From Candidatus Limnocylindrales bacterium (lineage in GTDB: Bacteria; Chloroflexota; Limnocylindria; Limnocylindrales; CSP1-4), in contig JAUSJS010000027.1 of NCBI GenBank assembly GCA_030647575.1, positions 1 to 40,466 of the forward strand: a stretch of 40,466 nt of DNA, given 5' to 3'. Below are positions 7,106 to 16,052 of this stretch, one piece after another. The notes beneath the pieces are model-generated. The model worked only from the letters and a program-made list of their open reading frames with translations, ran no database searches and was not told the DNA's origin. The translations under genes and the position numbers were made by a program. Every line of letters starts with the position of its first letter. Position 1 is the first letter of the stretch.

Positions 7106-9457
7106 ATGGACCAGCGATCGACCGTCCTGCTCGAGTTCCCGGCCGTCCGGGCCCGGCTCGCGGAGGCCACCTCGTTCCTACCGTCGCGCCGGCTGGCCGA
7201 GGGGCTCGAGCCGTCGAGCGACCCCGTCATCGTGGCCCGCGCTCTCGACGAGACGGATCAGATGCGCGCGCTGCTCGAGGAGCGGCCCGGGGTCGGAATC
7301 GGTGGGGCGCATGACATCGGGCCGGCGATCGAGCGCGCGGCGCGCGGAGGCCGCCTGGAGCCCGCCCAGTTTCTGGAGATCGCCGACACCCTCGATGCCG
7401 CGTCCCGCCTCGCCACGATGCTCGCCGACGAGCGCCGCCCGCTCTTGCGCGGACTCGGACAGGACCTCCATTCGCTGCCGGCCCTGCGTTCGACCCTGGC
7501 CCGCAGCTTCGACCCGGTTGGCGAGCTGCTCGACACCGCCTCGCCGCGACTCGGCGGCCTGCGGGTCGCGGTCCGGGTCGCCTACGATCGGCTGCGCCGC
7601 CGCCTGGATGCGCTCGTCGGCGCGGAGCTCGGCAGCGCCCTCCAGGAGCCGATCGTCACGTTGCGCAACGGACGCTATGTGGTGCCGGTCAAGGCCGAGG
7701 CTCGAGCGCGAGTCAAGGGGATCGTTCACGACGCGTCGGGCAGTGGCCAGACGCTGTTCATCGAACCGCTCGTCGTCGTCGAGCTCGGGAATGCCTGGCG
7801 CGAGGCGCAGGTCGCCGAAGCCGTGGAGGTCGCCCGGATCCTCGACGAGCTGTCGGCGTTCGTGGCGGCCAATGCGGCGGACCTGCGTGAGACGCTCGGT
7901 GCCCTGGCTCGCTTCGACTTCTGGGCGGCCAAGGCGGCGCTGTCCGGGGAGATGGGCGCGGTCCGTCCCGAGACCGCCGAGCGGTTCGAGGTCACCCTGC
8001 TGTCCGCCCGCCATCCGGGCCTGACCGGCCGCGTGGTCCCGATCGACATCCGGCTCGGGGACGGCTACACGGCCCTGGTCGTGACCGGTCCCAACACCGG
8101 CGGCAAGACCGTGACCCTGCGGACACTCGGGCTGCTCAGCCTGATGCACCAGGCCGGACTCCACGTCCCGGCGGCGCCCGGCAGCCGGCTCCCCATCTGG
8201 CTCGATGTCTTCGCCGACATTGGCGACGAGCAATCGATCGCCCAGTCGCTCTCGACGTTCTCCGGCCACCTCCGCTCGATCACCCGGATCGTCGAGGCGG
8301 CCGGGCCCGGCACGCTCGTCCTGCTCGACGAGCTCGGGGCCGGGACGGATCCGACCGAGGGGTCCGCGCTGGCCCAGGCCCTGCTCGACCACTTCATCCG
8401 GGCGGGCACCCTGATCGCGGCGACCACCCACTACGCCGAGCTGAAGGCGTACGCCCATACGACGCCCGGCGTGCGCAACGCGGCGGTCGAGTTCGACCTA
8501 GAGACACTCTCGCCGACCTATCGCCTCACGATCGGGCTGCCGGGCGGCAGCCAGGCATTCGCGATCGCCGAGCGGCTCGGCCTGGACCAATCGATCGTGG
8601 CCGACGCGCGCTCGCGCCTGACCGAGTCCCAGCGGACGTTCGAGGCGACCCTCGCGGCGATCCGGACGACCGAGGGCGAGACGGGCGACGCGCTCGACCG
8701 GGCGCGGGCCGCCGAGCTGCGGGCGGCGGACCAGCTCCGCATCGCCGAGGAGGAGCGCCGTCGTGCCCGCCGCGAACGCGATGAGGCGGTCCGCGCCGCG
8801 CGGGCGGAGGCAGAGAGGATCGTCGAGGACCTGCGGGCGGAGGTCAGCACGGCCCGGCAGGCGCTCGAGCGCGAGACCCTCACCGCGGCCTCACTCGATG
8901 ATGCGGTCAGCCGGGCGGAGGCCGGTCTCGAGCGACTGCCGGCGGTCGAGCCGAACCCCGAGCCCGAGCCGGTGGTACCGCGGACCTGGCGGCTGGGGGA
9001 GCGGGCACGCAGCCGATCGGGCGGCTGGGAAGGTCGGATTGCCGCCCTCGAGCGCGGCGGCAAGCGGGCGACGCTTGAAGCCGGGGGCATGCGCGTCACG
9101 GTCGACGTCGACGACCTGGTCCTTGCGTCAGGCGGGGAGGCGACAACGGATCGGGGCGGCGCCGCGGACGCGCCGGCCTCGAGCGCCTCGGCGCTGCGGC
9201 TCGACCGGGCGAATAGCGTGGCCTCCTCGCTCGATCTGCGCGGCGCCCGCGTGGATGAAGCGCTCGAGGCGCTGACCCGTTACCTGGACGATGCGGGCCT
9301 GGCCGGCCTGAGCAAGGTCATGATCATTCATGGCCTGGGAACCGGGGCGCTTCGCGATGCGGTCCGAGCCGAGGCGTCGGACCATCCGCTGGTTCGTGCC
9401 CTGCGCCCCGGCGAGCGCGGAGAGGGCGGCGACGGGGCCACCATCGTCGAGCTGTAG
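7106..9457 (+). CDS. mutS2: MutS2 ATPase with Smr domain
   Basis: A 783-residue MutS2/RqcU-type protein from ATG 7106. It has the MutS core and clamp (about 1-310), an ATPase domain with Walker A TGPNTGGKTVTLRTLGLL at about 327 and the LLDELGAGTDPTEG Walker B/signature region at about 410, a long charged coiled coil (about 510-620) and a C-terminal Smr domain (SLDLRGARVDEALEAL, then MIIHGLGTGALRDAV). It lacks the N-terminal mismatch-recognition domain of MutS. Family members suppress recombination or, in Bacillus, act on collided ribosomes through the Smr domain. It starts 9 bases after mpg and ends at the hairpin 9460-9482. Confidence 0.95.
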   Translation: MDQRSTVLLEFPAVRARLAEATSFLPSRRLAEGLEPSSDPVIVARALDETDQMRALLEERPGVGIGGAHDIGPAIERAARGGRLEPAQFLEIADTLDAASRLATMLADERRPLLRGLGQDLHSLPALRSTLARSFDPVGELLDTASPRLGGLRVAVRVAYDRLRRRLDALVGAELGSALQEPIVTLRNGRYVVPVKAEARARVKGIVHDASGSGQTLFIEPLVVVELGNAWREAQVAEAVEVARILDELSAFVAANAADLRETLGALARFDFWAAKAALSGEMGAVRPETAERFEVTLLSARHPGLTGRVVPIDIRLGDGYTALVVTGPNTGGKTVTLRTLGLLSLMHQAGLHVPAAPGSRLPIWLDVFADIGDEQSIAQSLSTFSGHLRSITRIVEAAGPGTLVLLDELGAGTDPTEGSALAQALLDHFIRAGTLIAATTHYAELKAYAHTTPGVRNAAVEFDLETLSPTYRLTIGLPGGSQAFAIAERLGLDQSIVADARSRLTESQRTFEATLAAIRTTEGETGDALDRARAAELRAADQLRIAEEERRRARRERDEAVRAARAEAERIVEDLRAEVSTARQALERETLTAASLDDAVSRAEAGLERLPAVEPNPEPEPVVPRTWRLGERARSRSGGWEGRIAALERGGKRATLEAGGMRVTVDVDDLVLASGGEATTDRGGAADAPASSASALRLDRANSVASSLDLRGARVDEALEALTRYLDDAGLAGLSKVMIIHGLGTGALRDAVRAEASDHPLVRALRPGERGEGGDGATIVEL

Positions 9458-9459
9458 CG

Positions 9460-9482
9460 GCCCGGTGGTCGTCCCACCGGGC
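9460..9482. terminator. Hairpin shared by convergent mutS2 and PBP genes
   Basis: GCCCGGTGG (9460-9468) pairs perfectly with 9474-9482 around a 5-base loop. It starts 3 bases after the mutS2 stop and its last base is in the stop codon of the oppositely oriented PBP gene. On the plus strand TAGTTTCT follows. Likely a bidirectional terminator. Confidence 0.75.
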
Positions 9483-12244
9483 TAGTTTCTGGGCGGTTTG
9501 GTCGGCTTCGGCTCACGGGTCGGCCTGGGCTCTGGCGTCGGCTCGACCGCCGGACTCTCGGTCGGCAGGGGGATGCAGGCCGGCTCCGGGCTCGCGAACG
9601 GATCCTGGGGGTTGGGCGGGAACGGATTGTTCGGGTCAGGCGGGATGAACGGATCGCAGATGACAGCGACGATGGGGCAGAGCGCGGTCGGTGCGAATGG
9701 CGCCCCCCAGCTCCGCCCGAACGGGGCAAACGAGTTGTTGTAGAAGTACGAGGTCCGGGTGCCCTCGGGCCCGCCTCGCACGCCCGCGCCTCGGGCCGCG
9801 CGGGCACCCCATTCCGCATTCGCCTTCTGCCAGCTCTCGTGGCTGGCCTCGACCTCCGAGAGATCGAAGAAGCCCCGGGTGACCTCGGGACCCGCGCAAC
9901 CTTCCTGCCATAGCAAGCCGGATGCTTCGTCGATCCTGAGGGCGACCCGGCTCGTTTCCTCCTGGGTGGGGACGGTTCCGGGCACGAACAGCTCTTCGAC
10001 GATCTCGGTGGTGAACGGCCCGGGCTTGAGACCGGTGAAGGCGTCGACCTCGGCGGTCTCGAGGTCGCTCGGCGGGACGAAGTCGGCGATCGGCAGGCCC
10101 TGGCTGATCTCGGTCAGGATCGCCGACCAGAGCGGCGCCGAGGTATCGAGCGACAGCTTTCCGTCATTCGGGCTGTTGTCGCTGTTGCCCATCCAGACGC
10201 CGACCGCCAGGGCCGGGGTCTCCTCGTTGGCCGGCGGGGCGAGATAGCCGTAGGCCGCGACGTCGCGGTTGTCGCTCGTGGTGCCGGTCTTGTAAGCGGC
10301 CGGTCGCCGGGCGTCGCCGTCGTAGATCGCCCACTTGCCCCAGTACGGGTTGAGCTTCGTGTCGGTATTGCCGGCCAGGATGTCGGTGATGATGTAGGCC
10401 GCCCCGCTGCTGACCACGCGGGCGCCCTTCTGGGCCACGTCGCTCAGCGGCCAGACCGTGTTGCCGTCGGCGTCGACGATCGATTGGATGGCCCGCCGCG
10501 GGACCCGGACGCCGCCGTCGGCGATCGTGCTGAACGCCCCGAGCAGGTCGATCGGATGGAGCTCCAGGGTGCCGATGCCCATCGACACGACCGGGATGGC
10601 CGTGTTCGGATAGGTCAGCCCGAAGTCCTTCGTGCGGGCGAAGACGCGGTCGAGGCCGGTCATGACCGTGGCCTTGATCGCCGGGATGTTGAGCGAGAAC
10701 TGGAGCGCCGAACGGACCCGCACGGGGCCGCGCTCGAGCTTGTCGGCCTGGGTCGGCGTGTATTCGTTGCCGAAATCGGTCACGACGTCCATCAACATGG
10801 TGGAGGCGGTGAGCGCCTTGTCGTCGATCCCGATCAGGTAGTCGATTGGCTTGATCGCGGATCCGGGCTGCCGCCAGCCGTCGGCCAGCACGTCGAACTG
10901 CGGCTGGAACGTCTTGTTGCCCTTCGAGGTGTAGCTCGCGCTGCCGACGTATGCCAGGACCTCGCCGGTCCGGTAGTCCATCACGGCCGCCGCGGCGTTG
11001 TTGAGGTCGTGGCCGCGCAGGCCCAGGATCCAGCCCTGGGCCGCCTTGGGGATCTTGCGCGCGGTCAGGACAGCCCGCGGATCCTTGGCATTGGGCGCCC
11101 TGGCGGAAACGTAGACCCACTTCTCGGCGACCTTCTGCATCTCCCAGTCGAGCGTGGTCGTGACCCGGTAGCCGCCCGAGTCGACCTTCGGGCAGTCGTC
11201 CGGCGAGTCCGGGCAGAAGATCTCGCCCAGCTGCCGGCGGACCTGCCAGACGAAGTGAGGGGCCTTCCAGTTGATCGAGACCTGCTGCTGGAGGTCGACC
11301 GGCTCGTCTTTGGCCGCCTCGTACTGGGCCGCGCTGTGCTTGTCGCCGGTCAGCGGGCTGCGCGTCTTCATCAGGTCGAGGATGTGGTTGCGGCGCAGGA
11401 CGATCTCGGTCTCGGGGGGCACGACCAGCTTGAACTTGGTGCACTCGGCGCCCTCGGGGACGTCCTCGAGGCAGACCGACTCGGCGTTCCGGACCAGGTC
11501 GAAGCGGGTGGGGGACTGGGGGATCGCGGCCAGGATCGCCGCCTGGGCCAGGGTCAGCTCGTCGAGCGACTTGCCGAAGTAGCTCCTGGCGGCCGCCTTC
11601 ACGCCGTAGCTCTGGTTGCCGTAGAAGTTCTGGTTCAGATATGCGGTGATGATCTGTTCCTTGCCCTCCTGGCCGGGGAACGCTTCGGTCAGGCGGATCG
11701 ACTGGATGATCTCGCGGATCTTGCGCTCGTAGGTCGAGCCTTCGAAGGCCTCGGGCGGCAGCAGCCGCTGGCGAACGAGCTGCTGGGTGATCGTCGAGGC
11801 GCCACGAGGTCGGCCGCTGACCGTGTCGATGCCGGCCGAGATGATGGCGAACGGATCGAACCCTGCATTGGTCCAGAAGTCCTTGTCCTCAATCGCGGTC
11901 GTCGAATCGAGCACCTCGCCCGGAATCTCGTCGAACTCGACGAGCTCGCGCTTGAGGTCGCCGAGACGGGCGAGCTCGATCTTGCCAGTTCGGTCGTAGA
12001 CGATCGTCTGCTGCTCGAACTGGATGCTGTTGAGGGCCGCGGCGGGTAGGGGCAGGCCGGCGGCGTAGTGGTTGTAGGCGCCGACCACCACGAGCAGGCC
12101 GACGAATGCCACGAGGATCGTTCCGACGAGCAGGACGGCGAGGATGGCGCCGACGACCGTGGCGACGGTCGTTCCGCGACGTCCGCTCGGGCGCCGCCCG
12201 ATTGCCCGTCGGTGGCGCTGGCGCCGCGCGACACTGGTCTGCAT
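9482..12244 (-). CDS. Class A penicillin-binding protein (bifunctional transglycosylase/transpeptidase)
   Basis: Polymerises and crosslinks peptidoglycan outside the membrane. From ATG 12244 it has 920 residues: a basic cytoplasmic tail, one transmembrane helix (about 26-56), a GT51 transglycosylase domain (TTAIEDKDFW near 118, GASTITQQLVR near 148, AYLNQNFYGNQSYGVKAAA) and a transpeptidase domain with the SxxK active site in QPGSAIKPIDY (near 461), SLN (near 516) and KTGTTSDNRD (near 651). The C-terminal 55 or so residues form a Pro/Glu/Thr-rich tail with PTPEPRPTREPKPTKPPRN, probably a wall-spanning spacer. The frame stays open to TTG 12280, but ATG 12244 sits 10 bases after a good -10 box, so the longer start is unlikely. 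It converges with mutS2 and diverges from tyrS. Confidence 0.94.
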   Translation of the reverse strand: MQTSVARRQRHRRAIGRRPSGRRGTTVATVVGAILAVLLVGTILVAFVGLLVVVGAYNHYAAGLPLPAAALNSIQFEQQTIVYDRTGKIELARLGDLKRELVEFDEIPGEVLDSTTAIEDKDFWTNAGFDPFAIISAGIDTVSGRPRGASTITQQLVRQRLLPPEAFEGSTYERKIREIIQSIRLTEAFPGQEGKEQIITAYLNQNFYGNQSYGVKAAARSYFGKSLDELTLAQAAILAAIPQSPTRFDLVRNAESVCLEDVPEGAECTKFKLVVPPETEIVLRRNHILDLMKTRSPLTGDKHSAAQYEAAKDEPVDLQQQVSINWKAPHFVWQVRRQLGEIFCPDSPDDCPKVDSGGYRVTTTLDWEMQKVAEKWVYVSARAPNAKDPRAVLTARKIPKAAQGWILGLRGHDLNNAAAAVMDYRTGEVLAYVGSASYTSKGNKTFQPQFDVLADGWRQPGSAIKPIDYLIGIDDKALTASTMLMDVVTDFGNEYTPTQADKLERGPVRVRSALQFSLNIPAIKATVMTGLDRVFARTKDFGLTYPNTAIPVVSMGIGTLELHPIDLLGAFSTIADGGVRVPRRAIQSIVDADGNTVWPLSDVAQKGARVVSSGAAYIITDILAGNTDTKLNPYWGKWAIYDGDARRPAAYKTGTTSDNRDVAAYGYLAPPANEETPALAVGVWMGNSDNSPNDGKLSLDTSAPLWSAILTEISQGLPIADFVPPSDLETAEVDAFTGLKPGPFTTEIVEELFVPGTVPTQEETSRVALRIDEASGLLWQEGCAGPEVTRGFFDLSEVEASHESWQKANAEWGARAARGAGVRGGPEGTRTSYFYNNSFAPFGRSWGAPFAPTALCPIVAVICDPFIPPDPNNPFPPNPQDPFASPEPACIPLPTESPAVEPTPEPRPTREPKPTKPPRN

Positions 12245-12254
12245 GAGGGGCCGC

Positions 12255-12263
12255 ACGATAGCA
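12255..12263 (-). promoter_or_regulatory. Extended -10 of the PBP gene
   Basis: On the minus strand TGC (12263-12261) precedes TATCGT (12260-12255), the same nine bases as the his operon -10. Only 10 bases separate it from ATG 12244, predicting a leaderless or nearly leaderless mRNA. No clear -35 box. Confidence 0.5.
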
Positions 12264-12327
12264 TAGGGGGCGTGAACCAACGGTCAGCGGCCTCCCGCTG
12301 GGTCGAGACGACTCGGGCCGGATCACT

Positions 12328-13641
12328 GTGACGAGCCACATCCCGGTGGCGCGCGGGCCCGAAGGCGGCCTCGATGGGTTCCTGGCCGAACTGGAATGGC
12401 GTGGCATCCTGCATGGGACGACGCCGGGTCTCGCCGAGCGGCTTGCGACCGGGCAGCCGATCTCCGCCTACGTCGGGTTCGATCCGTCCTTCGACTCGCT
12501 CCACGTGGGACACCTGGTTCCGATCTTCGGGCTGCTCCGGCTCCAACGTCACGGCGGACAGCCGGTCGCACTGGTAGGTGGCGGCACCGGGATGATCGGC
12601 GACCCGTCCGGGCGCTCGTCGGAACGGAACCTGCTGGATCGCGAGACGCTCGAAGCCAACGTGGTTTTGCTGCGCGGCCAGCTGGAGCGATTCCTCGACT
12701 TCACGCCCGGGTCGGGCTCGGCGCTCATGGTCAACAACCTGGATTGGCTGGGCGGGCTGGGCCTGATCGACTTCCTGCGCGACATCGGCAAGCACTTCAC
12801 GATCCCGTACATGCTGGCCAAGGACTCCGTGCAGGTCCGGCTCGATCGCGGCCTGTCGTTCACCGAGTTCAGTTACATGCTCCTGCAGGCCTACGACTTC
12901 GCCCACCTGCACCGGACGAGGGGTGTGGAGCTGCAGATGGGCGGTGCCGACCAGTGGGGCAACATCACGGCCGGACTCGAGCTGATTCGGCGCGTCGCCG
13001 GCGGTGAGGGAGGCACCGAGCCCGCCCACGCCCTGGCCTACAAGCTGCTGCTCACCACGTCGGGGGCAAAGTTCGGCAAGAGCGAGAGTGGAGAGTCGGT
13101 CTGGTTGGACCCGAGTCGGACCTCGCCGTACGCCTTCTACCAGTACTGGCTCAACGCCGACGACCGAGACGTCGGAACCTACCTGCGCTGGTTCACCGAG
13201 TTCCCGAGGGAGCAGATCGAGGCGCTCGAGGCGGAGACGGCACGATCGGCGGAGGGACGGCTGGCCCAGCGGGCGCTGGCGCGCGACATCACGGCCCGGA
13301 CCCACGGCGAGGCCGCGGCGGCGCGGGCGATCGCCGATTCCGAGGCCAAGTTCTCGTCGAACGCGTTCACGGACCCTGCCGTTCTGCGATCACTCTTCGA
13401 GGGGAGCGGCGGGTTCACGTTCGACTCCGCCATGCTGGTCGCCGGGACGGCCGTGCTGCTGGCCGAAGCTGGCCTCTTCCCGTCGCGTGGCGAGGCCCGA
13501 CGCACGATTGCCGGTGGCGGAGTGACCGTCAACGGCGTGCGCGTGACGGACCCGGCGCTCGTCCCGGAGCTCATCGCCGGGGAGTGGCTCGACGTGCGGA
13601 TCGGGAAGCGCCGCCGGGAGATCGGCCGGAAGGCGGGCTGA
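12328..13641 (+). CDS. tyrS: Tyrosine-tRNA ligase
   Basis: Class I synthetase that charges tRNA-Tyr; 437 residues from GTG 12328. The Rossmann catalytic domain has the HIGH equivalent HVGH (residues 59-62), the ISAYVGFDPSFDSLHVGHL and GGGTGMIGDPSGRSSERN motifs, QMGGADQWGNI, and a KMSKS-type loop KFGKS (248-252). A C-terminal S4 RNA-binding domain (RGEARRTIAGGGVTVNGVRV) completes it. The length is slightly above the usual 400-420 because of a short N-terminal extension. It diverges from the PBP gene with about 80 bases between; that gap is too short for a T-box leader and none is seen. No obvious Shine-Dalgarno sequence precedes the GTG. Confidence 0.95.
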   Translation: MTSHIPVARGPEGGLDGFLAELEWRGILHGTTPGLAERLATGQPISAYVGFDPSFDSLHVGHLVPIFGLLRLQRHGGQPVALVGGGTGMIGDPSGRSSERNLLDRETLEANVVLLRGQLERFLDFTPGSGSALMVNNLDWLGGLGLIDFLRDIGKHFTIPYMLAKDSVQVRLDRGLSFTEFSYMLLQAYDFAHLHRTRGVELQMGGADQWGNITAGLELIRRVAGGEGGTEPAHALAYKLLLTTSGAKFGKSESGESVWLDPSRTSPYAFYQYWLNADDRDVGTYLRWFTEFPREQIEALEAETARSAEGRLAQRALARDITARTHGEAAAARAIADSEAKFSSNAFTDPAVLRSLFEGSGGFTFDSAMLVAGTAVLLAEAGLFPSRGEARRTIAGGGVTVNGVRVTDPALVPELIAGEWLDVRIGKRRREIGRKAG

Positions 13642-13915
13642 GGCCGTGGCGAGGCATTGTCACCGTGCCCGCCCGTCGCCGCGCCCGGTCCCGAAAACGG
13701 CAGAACATACATGCCCAGACTCTTGTGGCTGAAACCGTGGCCCATCAGGCGGGGAATCAGTCGAGCGAGGGCTCGGCGCCCAGTCCCTGAGCGTGGATGT
13801 GGTCCGGCCGAGCGCTGATTCGTCTTGGAGCGGCCACTGGATCGGCCATTGCAGTCCCGGGGTGGATGTTCCGCCATTGGATGGGTCAGCACGCCTCGGT
13901 CGATGGCTCGCAGCC
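13642..13915. other. Convergent gap between tyrS and hisIE
   Basis: About 274 bases between two converging genes. It contains only a weak 5-bp hairpin (CGAGC and GCTCG around GAGG, near 13763-13776) and no T tract, RNA gene or convincing ORF. It probably holds the ends of both transcripts. Confidence 0.4.
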
Positions 13916-14632
13916 TCAATGCCGGTGGCGAGCGCGCAATGCCTCGACCACTGCCGACGCCGGCAAGCCCCGTTCGACGAACAGCACCAACGCGTGGTAC
14001 AGCAGGTCGGCGGCCTCGCCGGCGAGCGCCTGGCGAGTCGCAGCACGGTCGGCCCCGGCGTCCTGCACCGCGGCGTCATCCTGCGCCGCGGTCTCGGCCG
14101 CGGCGTCGTCCTTGGCCGCCATGAGCACCTCGGTCGCCTCCTCGACTACCTTGCGCGCCACCGCGTCGACCCCGCCCGCCAGCAATCGGGCCGTGTACGA
14201 GCCCTCCGGCCGCTCCGAGGCGCGCGCGGCGATCGTGGTCCAGAGCGTTTCGAGCCAGGCGAAGCCCTGGGCCCGACGTTGCGGCGGCGCGCCGGCGGGG
14301 TCGAAGCAGCTCCGGGTCCCGCGGTGGCAGGTCGGGCCGACCGGCTCGACGGTCAGCAGCAGGGCATCGCCGTCGCAGTCGACCGCCAGATCGACCAGGC
14401 GCAGGACGTTGCCGCTCGTCTCGCCCTTGCGCCAGAGGCGATCGCGCGAACGTGAGTGGAAGTGGACCTCGCCGGTCGCCAGCGTCGCCTCGAGCGCCTC
14501 CGCGTCCATGTGGGCGAGCATGAGGACCCGGCCGTCCGTCGCGTCCTGGACGATGGCGGGGACGAGGCCGCCGGCGTCGTAGCGGAGGTCCGGCCGAGGC
14601 CAGCGGGCCGGACCGGGACTCTCGGCCGTCAT
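13916..14632 (-). CDS. hisIE: Bifunctional phosphoribosyl-AMP cyclohydrolase / phosphoribosyl-ATP pyrophosphatase
   Basis: Performs steps 2 and 3 of histidine synthesis; 238 residues from ATG 14632, overlapping the hisF stop by 4 bases (ATGA). The HisI half (about 20-120) has VLMLAHMDAEALEATLATGE, HFHSRSRDRLWRKGETSGN, the DCDGDALL metal site and the cysteines of GPTCHRGTRSCF. The HisE half begins at LETLWTTIAARASERPEGSY and has KVVEEATEVLMAAKDD and GEAADLLYHALVLF. Between these two HisE motifs lies an unusual Ala/Asp-rich insert of about 25 residues with repeated DDAA (about 14030-14113). The frame remains open far upstream, but that part is a shadow of hisF/hisH. Last gene of the his operon. 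Confidence 0.95.
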   Translation of the reverse strand: MTAESPGPARWPRPDLRYDAGGLVPAIVQDATDGRVLMLAHMDAEALEATLATGEVHFHSRSRDRLWRKGETSGNVLRLVDLAVDCDGDALLLTVEPVGPTCHRGTRSCFDPAGAPPQRRAQGFAWLETLWTTIAARASERPEGSYTARLLAGGVDAVARKVVEEATEVLMAAKDDAAAETAAQDDAAVQDAGADRAATRQALAGEAADLLYHALVLFVERGLPASAVVEALRARHRH

Positions 14633-15405
14633 GCCACGGCCTGCGGGACGAGGCGGACCGGCAGGCCGGCCGCGGCCATGGCGGCCTTCACCTCGGCGAT
14701 GGCGTGGATCCGGCGATGGAAGATGGACGCCGCGAGGACCGCGTCCGCCCCGCCGTCGCGCACGGCCGCCACGAAATCCGCCGGACCGGCGGCGCCGCCC
14801 GAGGCGATGACCGGAACCTCGACCGTAGAGCTGATCGAGCGCAGCAGCGCCGTGTCGAAGCCGGATCCCGTTCCGTCCCGGTCGATCGAGGTGACCAGCA
14901 GCTCGCCCGCGCCGAGTTCCACGGCACGCTGCGCCCAGGCGAGCGCGTCGAGACCGGTCGATTGACGGCCGCCCTGCACCACGACCTCCCACGCGGCGGC
15001 CGCGGTCTGCCTGGCGTCGATGGCGACGACGACCGCCTGCCGGCCGAATCGCTCGGCGCACTGCCGGATCAGGTCCGGTTCGGCGACGGCCGCGGTGTTG
15101 AGCGAGACCTTGTCCGCCCCCGCTCGCAGCACGTCGCGCATCTCGTTGACCGTCCGCACGCCGCCACCGACGGTCAGCGGGATGAATGCCCGCCGGGCGG
15201 TCCGCTCGACGATATCGAGGAGCGTTCCGCGGCGCTCCGGCGCGGCGGTGATGTCGAGGAAGACGAGCTCGTCGGCGCCTTCCCGTGCGTAGCGCTCGGC
15301 CAGCTCGGGTGGATCGCCCTCGTCGACCAGGTCGACGAAACGGGTCCCCTTGACGACCCGGCCGTCGGCCACGTCCAGGCATGGGATCACCCGGCGGCGG
15401 AGCAT
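14629..15405 (-). CDS. hisF: Imidazole glycerol phosphate synthase, cyclase subunit
   Basis: A (beta/alpha)8-barrel that uses ammonia from HisH to convert PRFAR into imidazole glycerol phosphate and AICAR. 258 residues, normal length. The catalytic aspartates are D11 in VIPCLDVADGRVVKG and the later aspartate in VVVAIDARQ; phosphate-binding TVGGGVRT and VIASGGAAG are intact, with SIDRDGTGSGFDT. Its ATG overlaps the hisH stop by one base (TGATG) and its stop overlaps hisIE by four. hisA, often adjacent in other genomes, is absent here and lies on the divergent side of the operon. Confidence 0.97.
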   Translation of the reverse strand: MLRRRVIPCLDVADGRVVKGTRFVDLVDEGDPPELAERYAREGADELVFLDITAAPERRGTLLDIVERTARRAFIPLTVGGGVRTVNEMRDVLRAGADKVSLNTAAVAEPDLIRQCAERFGRQAVVVAIDARQTAAAAWEVVVQGGRQSTGLDALAWAQRAVELGAGELLVTSIDRDGTGSGFDTALLRSISSTVEVPVIASGGAAGPADFVAAVRDGGADAVLAASIFHRRIHAIAEVKAAMAAAGLPVRLVPQAVA

Positions 15406-16052
15406 CAGGCGGCCCGCACCAGCCCGACGAAGTTGGCGAGCAGCCGAAGGCCGTCGGGCCCGCTCCGTTCGGGGTGGAACTGGACGCCGACGAGCGCGCC
15501 GCGACTGACCGCCGAGACGAATGCCTGGCCATGCGTGGTTCGGGCGAGCACCAGCCCATCGGCGTGGGCCGCGTTCGAGTCTGCGTCCGGTGGAGCGCCG
15601 GCGTAGGAGTGGACGAAGTAGAAGTCGGCCCCGTCCTCGATGCCATCGAAGAGCGGGTGCGCCCGGGTCCGCTCGACCTGGTTCCAGCCGATGTGCGGCA
15701 GCGTCGGGGCGTCCCTGAGGCGGACCGTCCGGCCGGGCAGCGTGCCCAGCGTGGTCGCGCCGTCCTCGTCGCTGCCCTCGAAGAGCAACTGCAGGCCCAG
15801 GCAGATGCCCAGGAACGGGCGATCCGCGGCGAGCCAGGTGGCAATCGGCTCGGTCAGGCCCTGGCGGTCGAGACGCGCCATCGCCGGGGCAGCGGCACCG
15901 ACGCCGGGCACCACGACCGCATCCACGCCACGGAGGGCTGCAGCGTCGCCGGCGATGCGCACGTCCGCGCCGACGGTCGTGAGCGCCTGGTCGATGCTGA
16001 CGAGGTTGCCCGCCCCGTAATCGACGACCGCCACGACCGGCCGGGCGCTCAT
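15405..16052 (-). CDS. hisH: Imidazole glycerol phosphate synthase, glutaminase subunit
   Basis: Class I glutamine amidotransferase that supplies ammonia to HisF. 215 residues from ATG 16052. The Cys-His-Glu triad is visible: C84 in FLGICLGLQLLFEGS and H193/E195 in GVQFHPERSG; the oxyanion region VVPGVGA is also present. Start overlaps hisB by 4 bases (ATGA), stop overlaps hisF by one, consistent with balanced synthesis of the two subunits. Confidence 0.97.
   Translation of the reverse strand: MSARPVVAVVDYGAGNLVSIDQALTTVGADVRIAGDAAALRGVDAVVVPGVGAAAPAMARLDRQGLTEPIATWLAADRPFLGICLGLQLLFEGSDEDGATTLGTLPGRTVRLRDAPTLPHIGWNQVERTRAHPLFDGIEDGADFYFVHSYAGAPPDADSNAAHADGLVLARTTHGQAFVSAVSRGALVGVQFHPERSGPDGLRLLANFVGLVRAA

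Noticed and set aside
10484..12049. 521-codon plus-strand frame opposite the PBP gene
   Set aside because: High-GC antisense shadow with Asp/Val/Arg/Leu-rich low-complexity sequence; the PBP on the minus strand has all catalytic motifs.
12245..12327. T-box leader for tyrS
   Set aside because: The gap is about 80 bases and lacks a specifier loop, T-box sequence or terminator/antiterminator pair.
14633..15844. Open frame extending hisIE upstream to a 642-codon frame
   Set aside because: It runs antiphase through hisF and hisH and has only Arg/Gly/Pro-rich shadow sequence; the HisIE start at 14632 overlaps hisF as expected.
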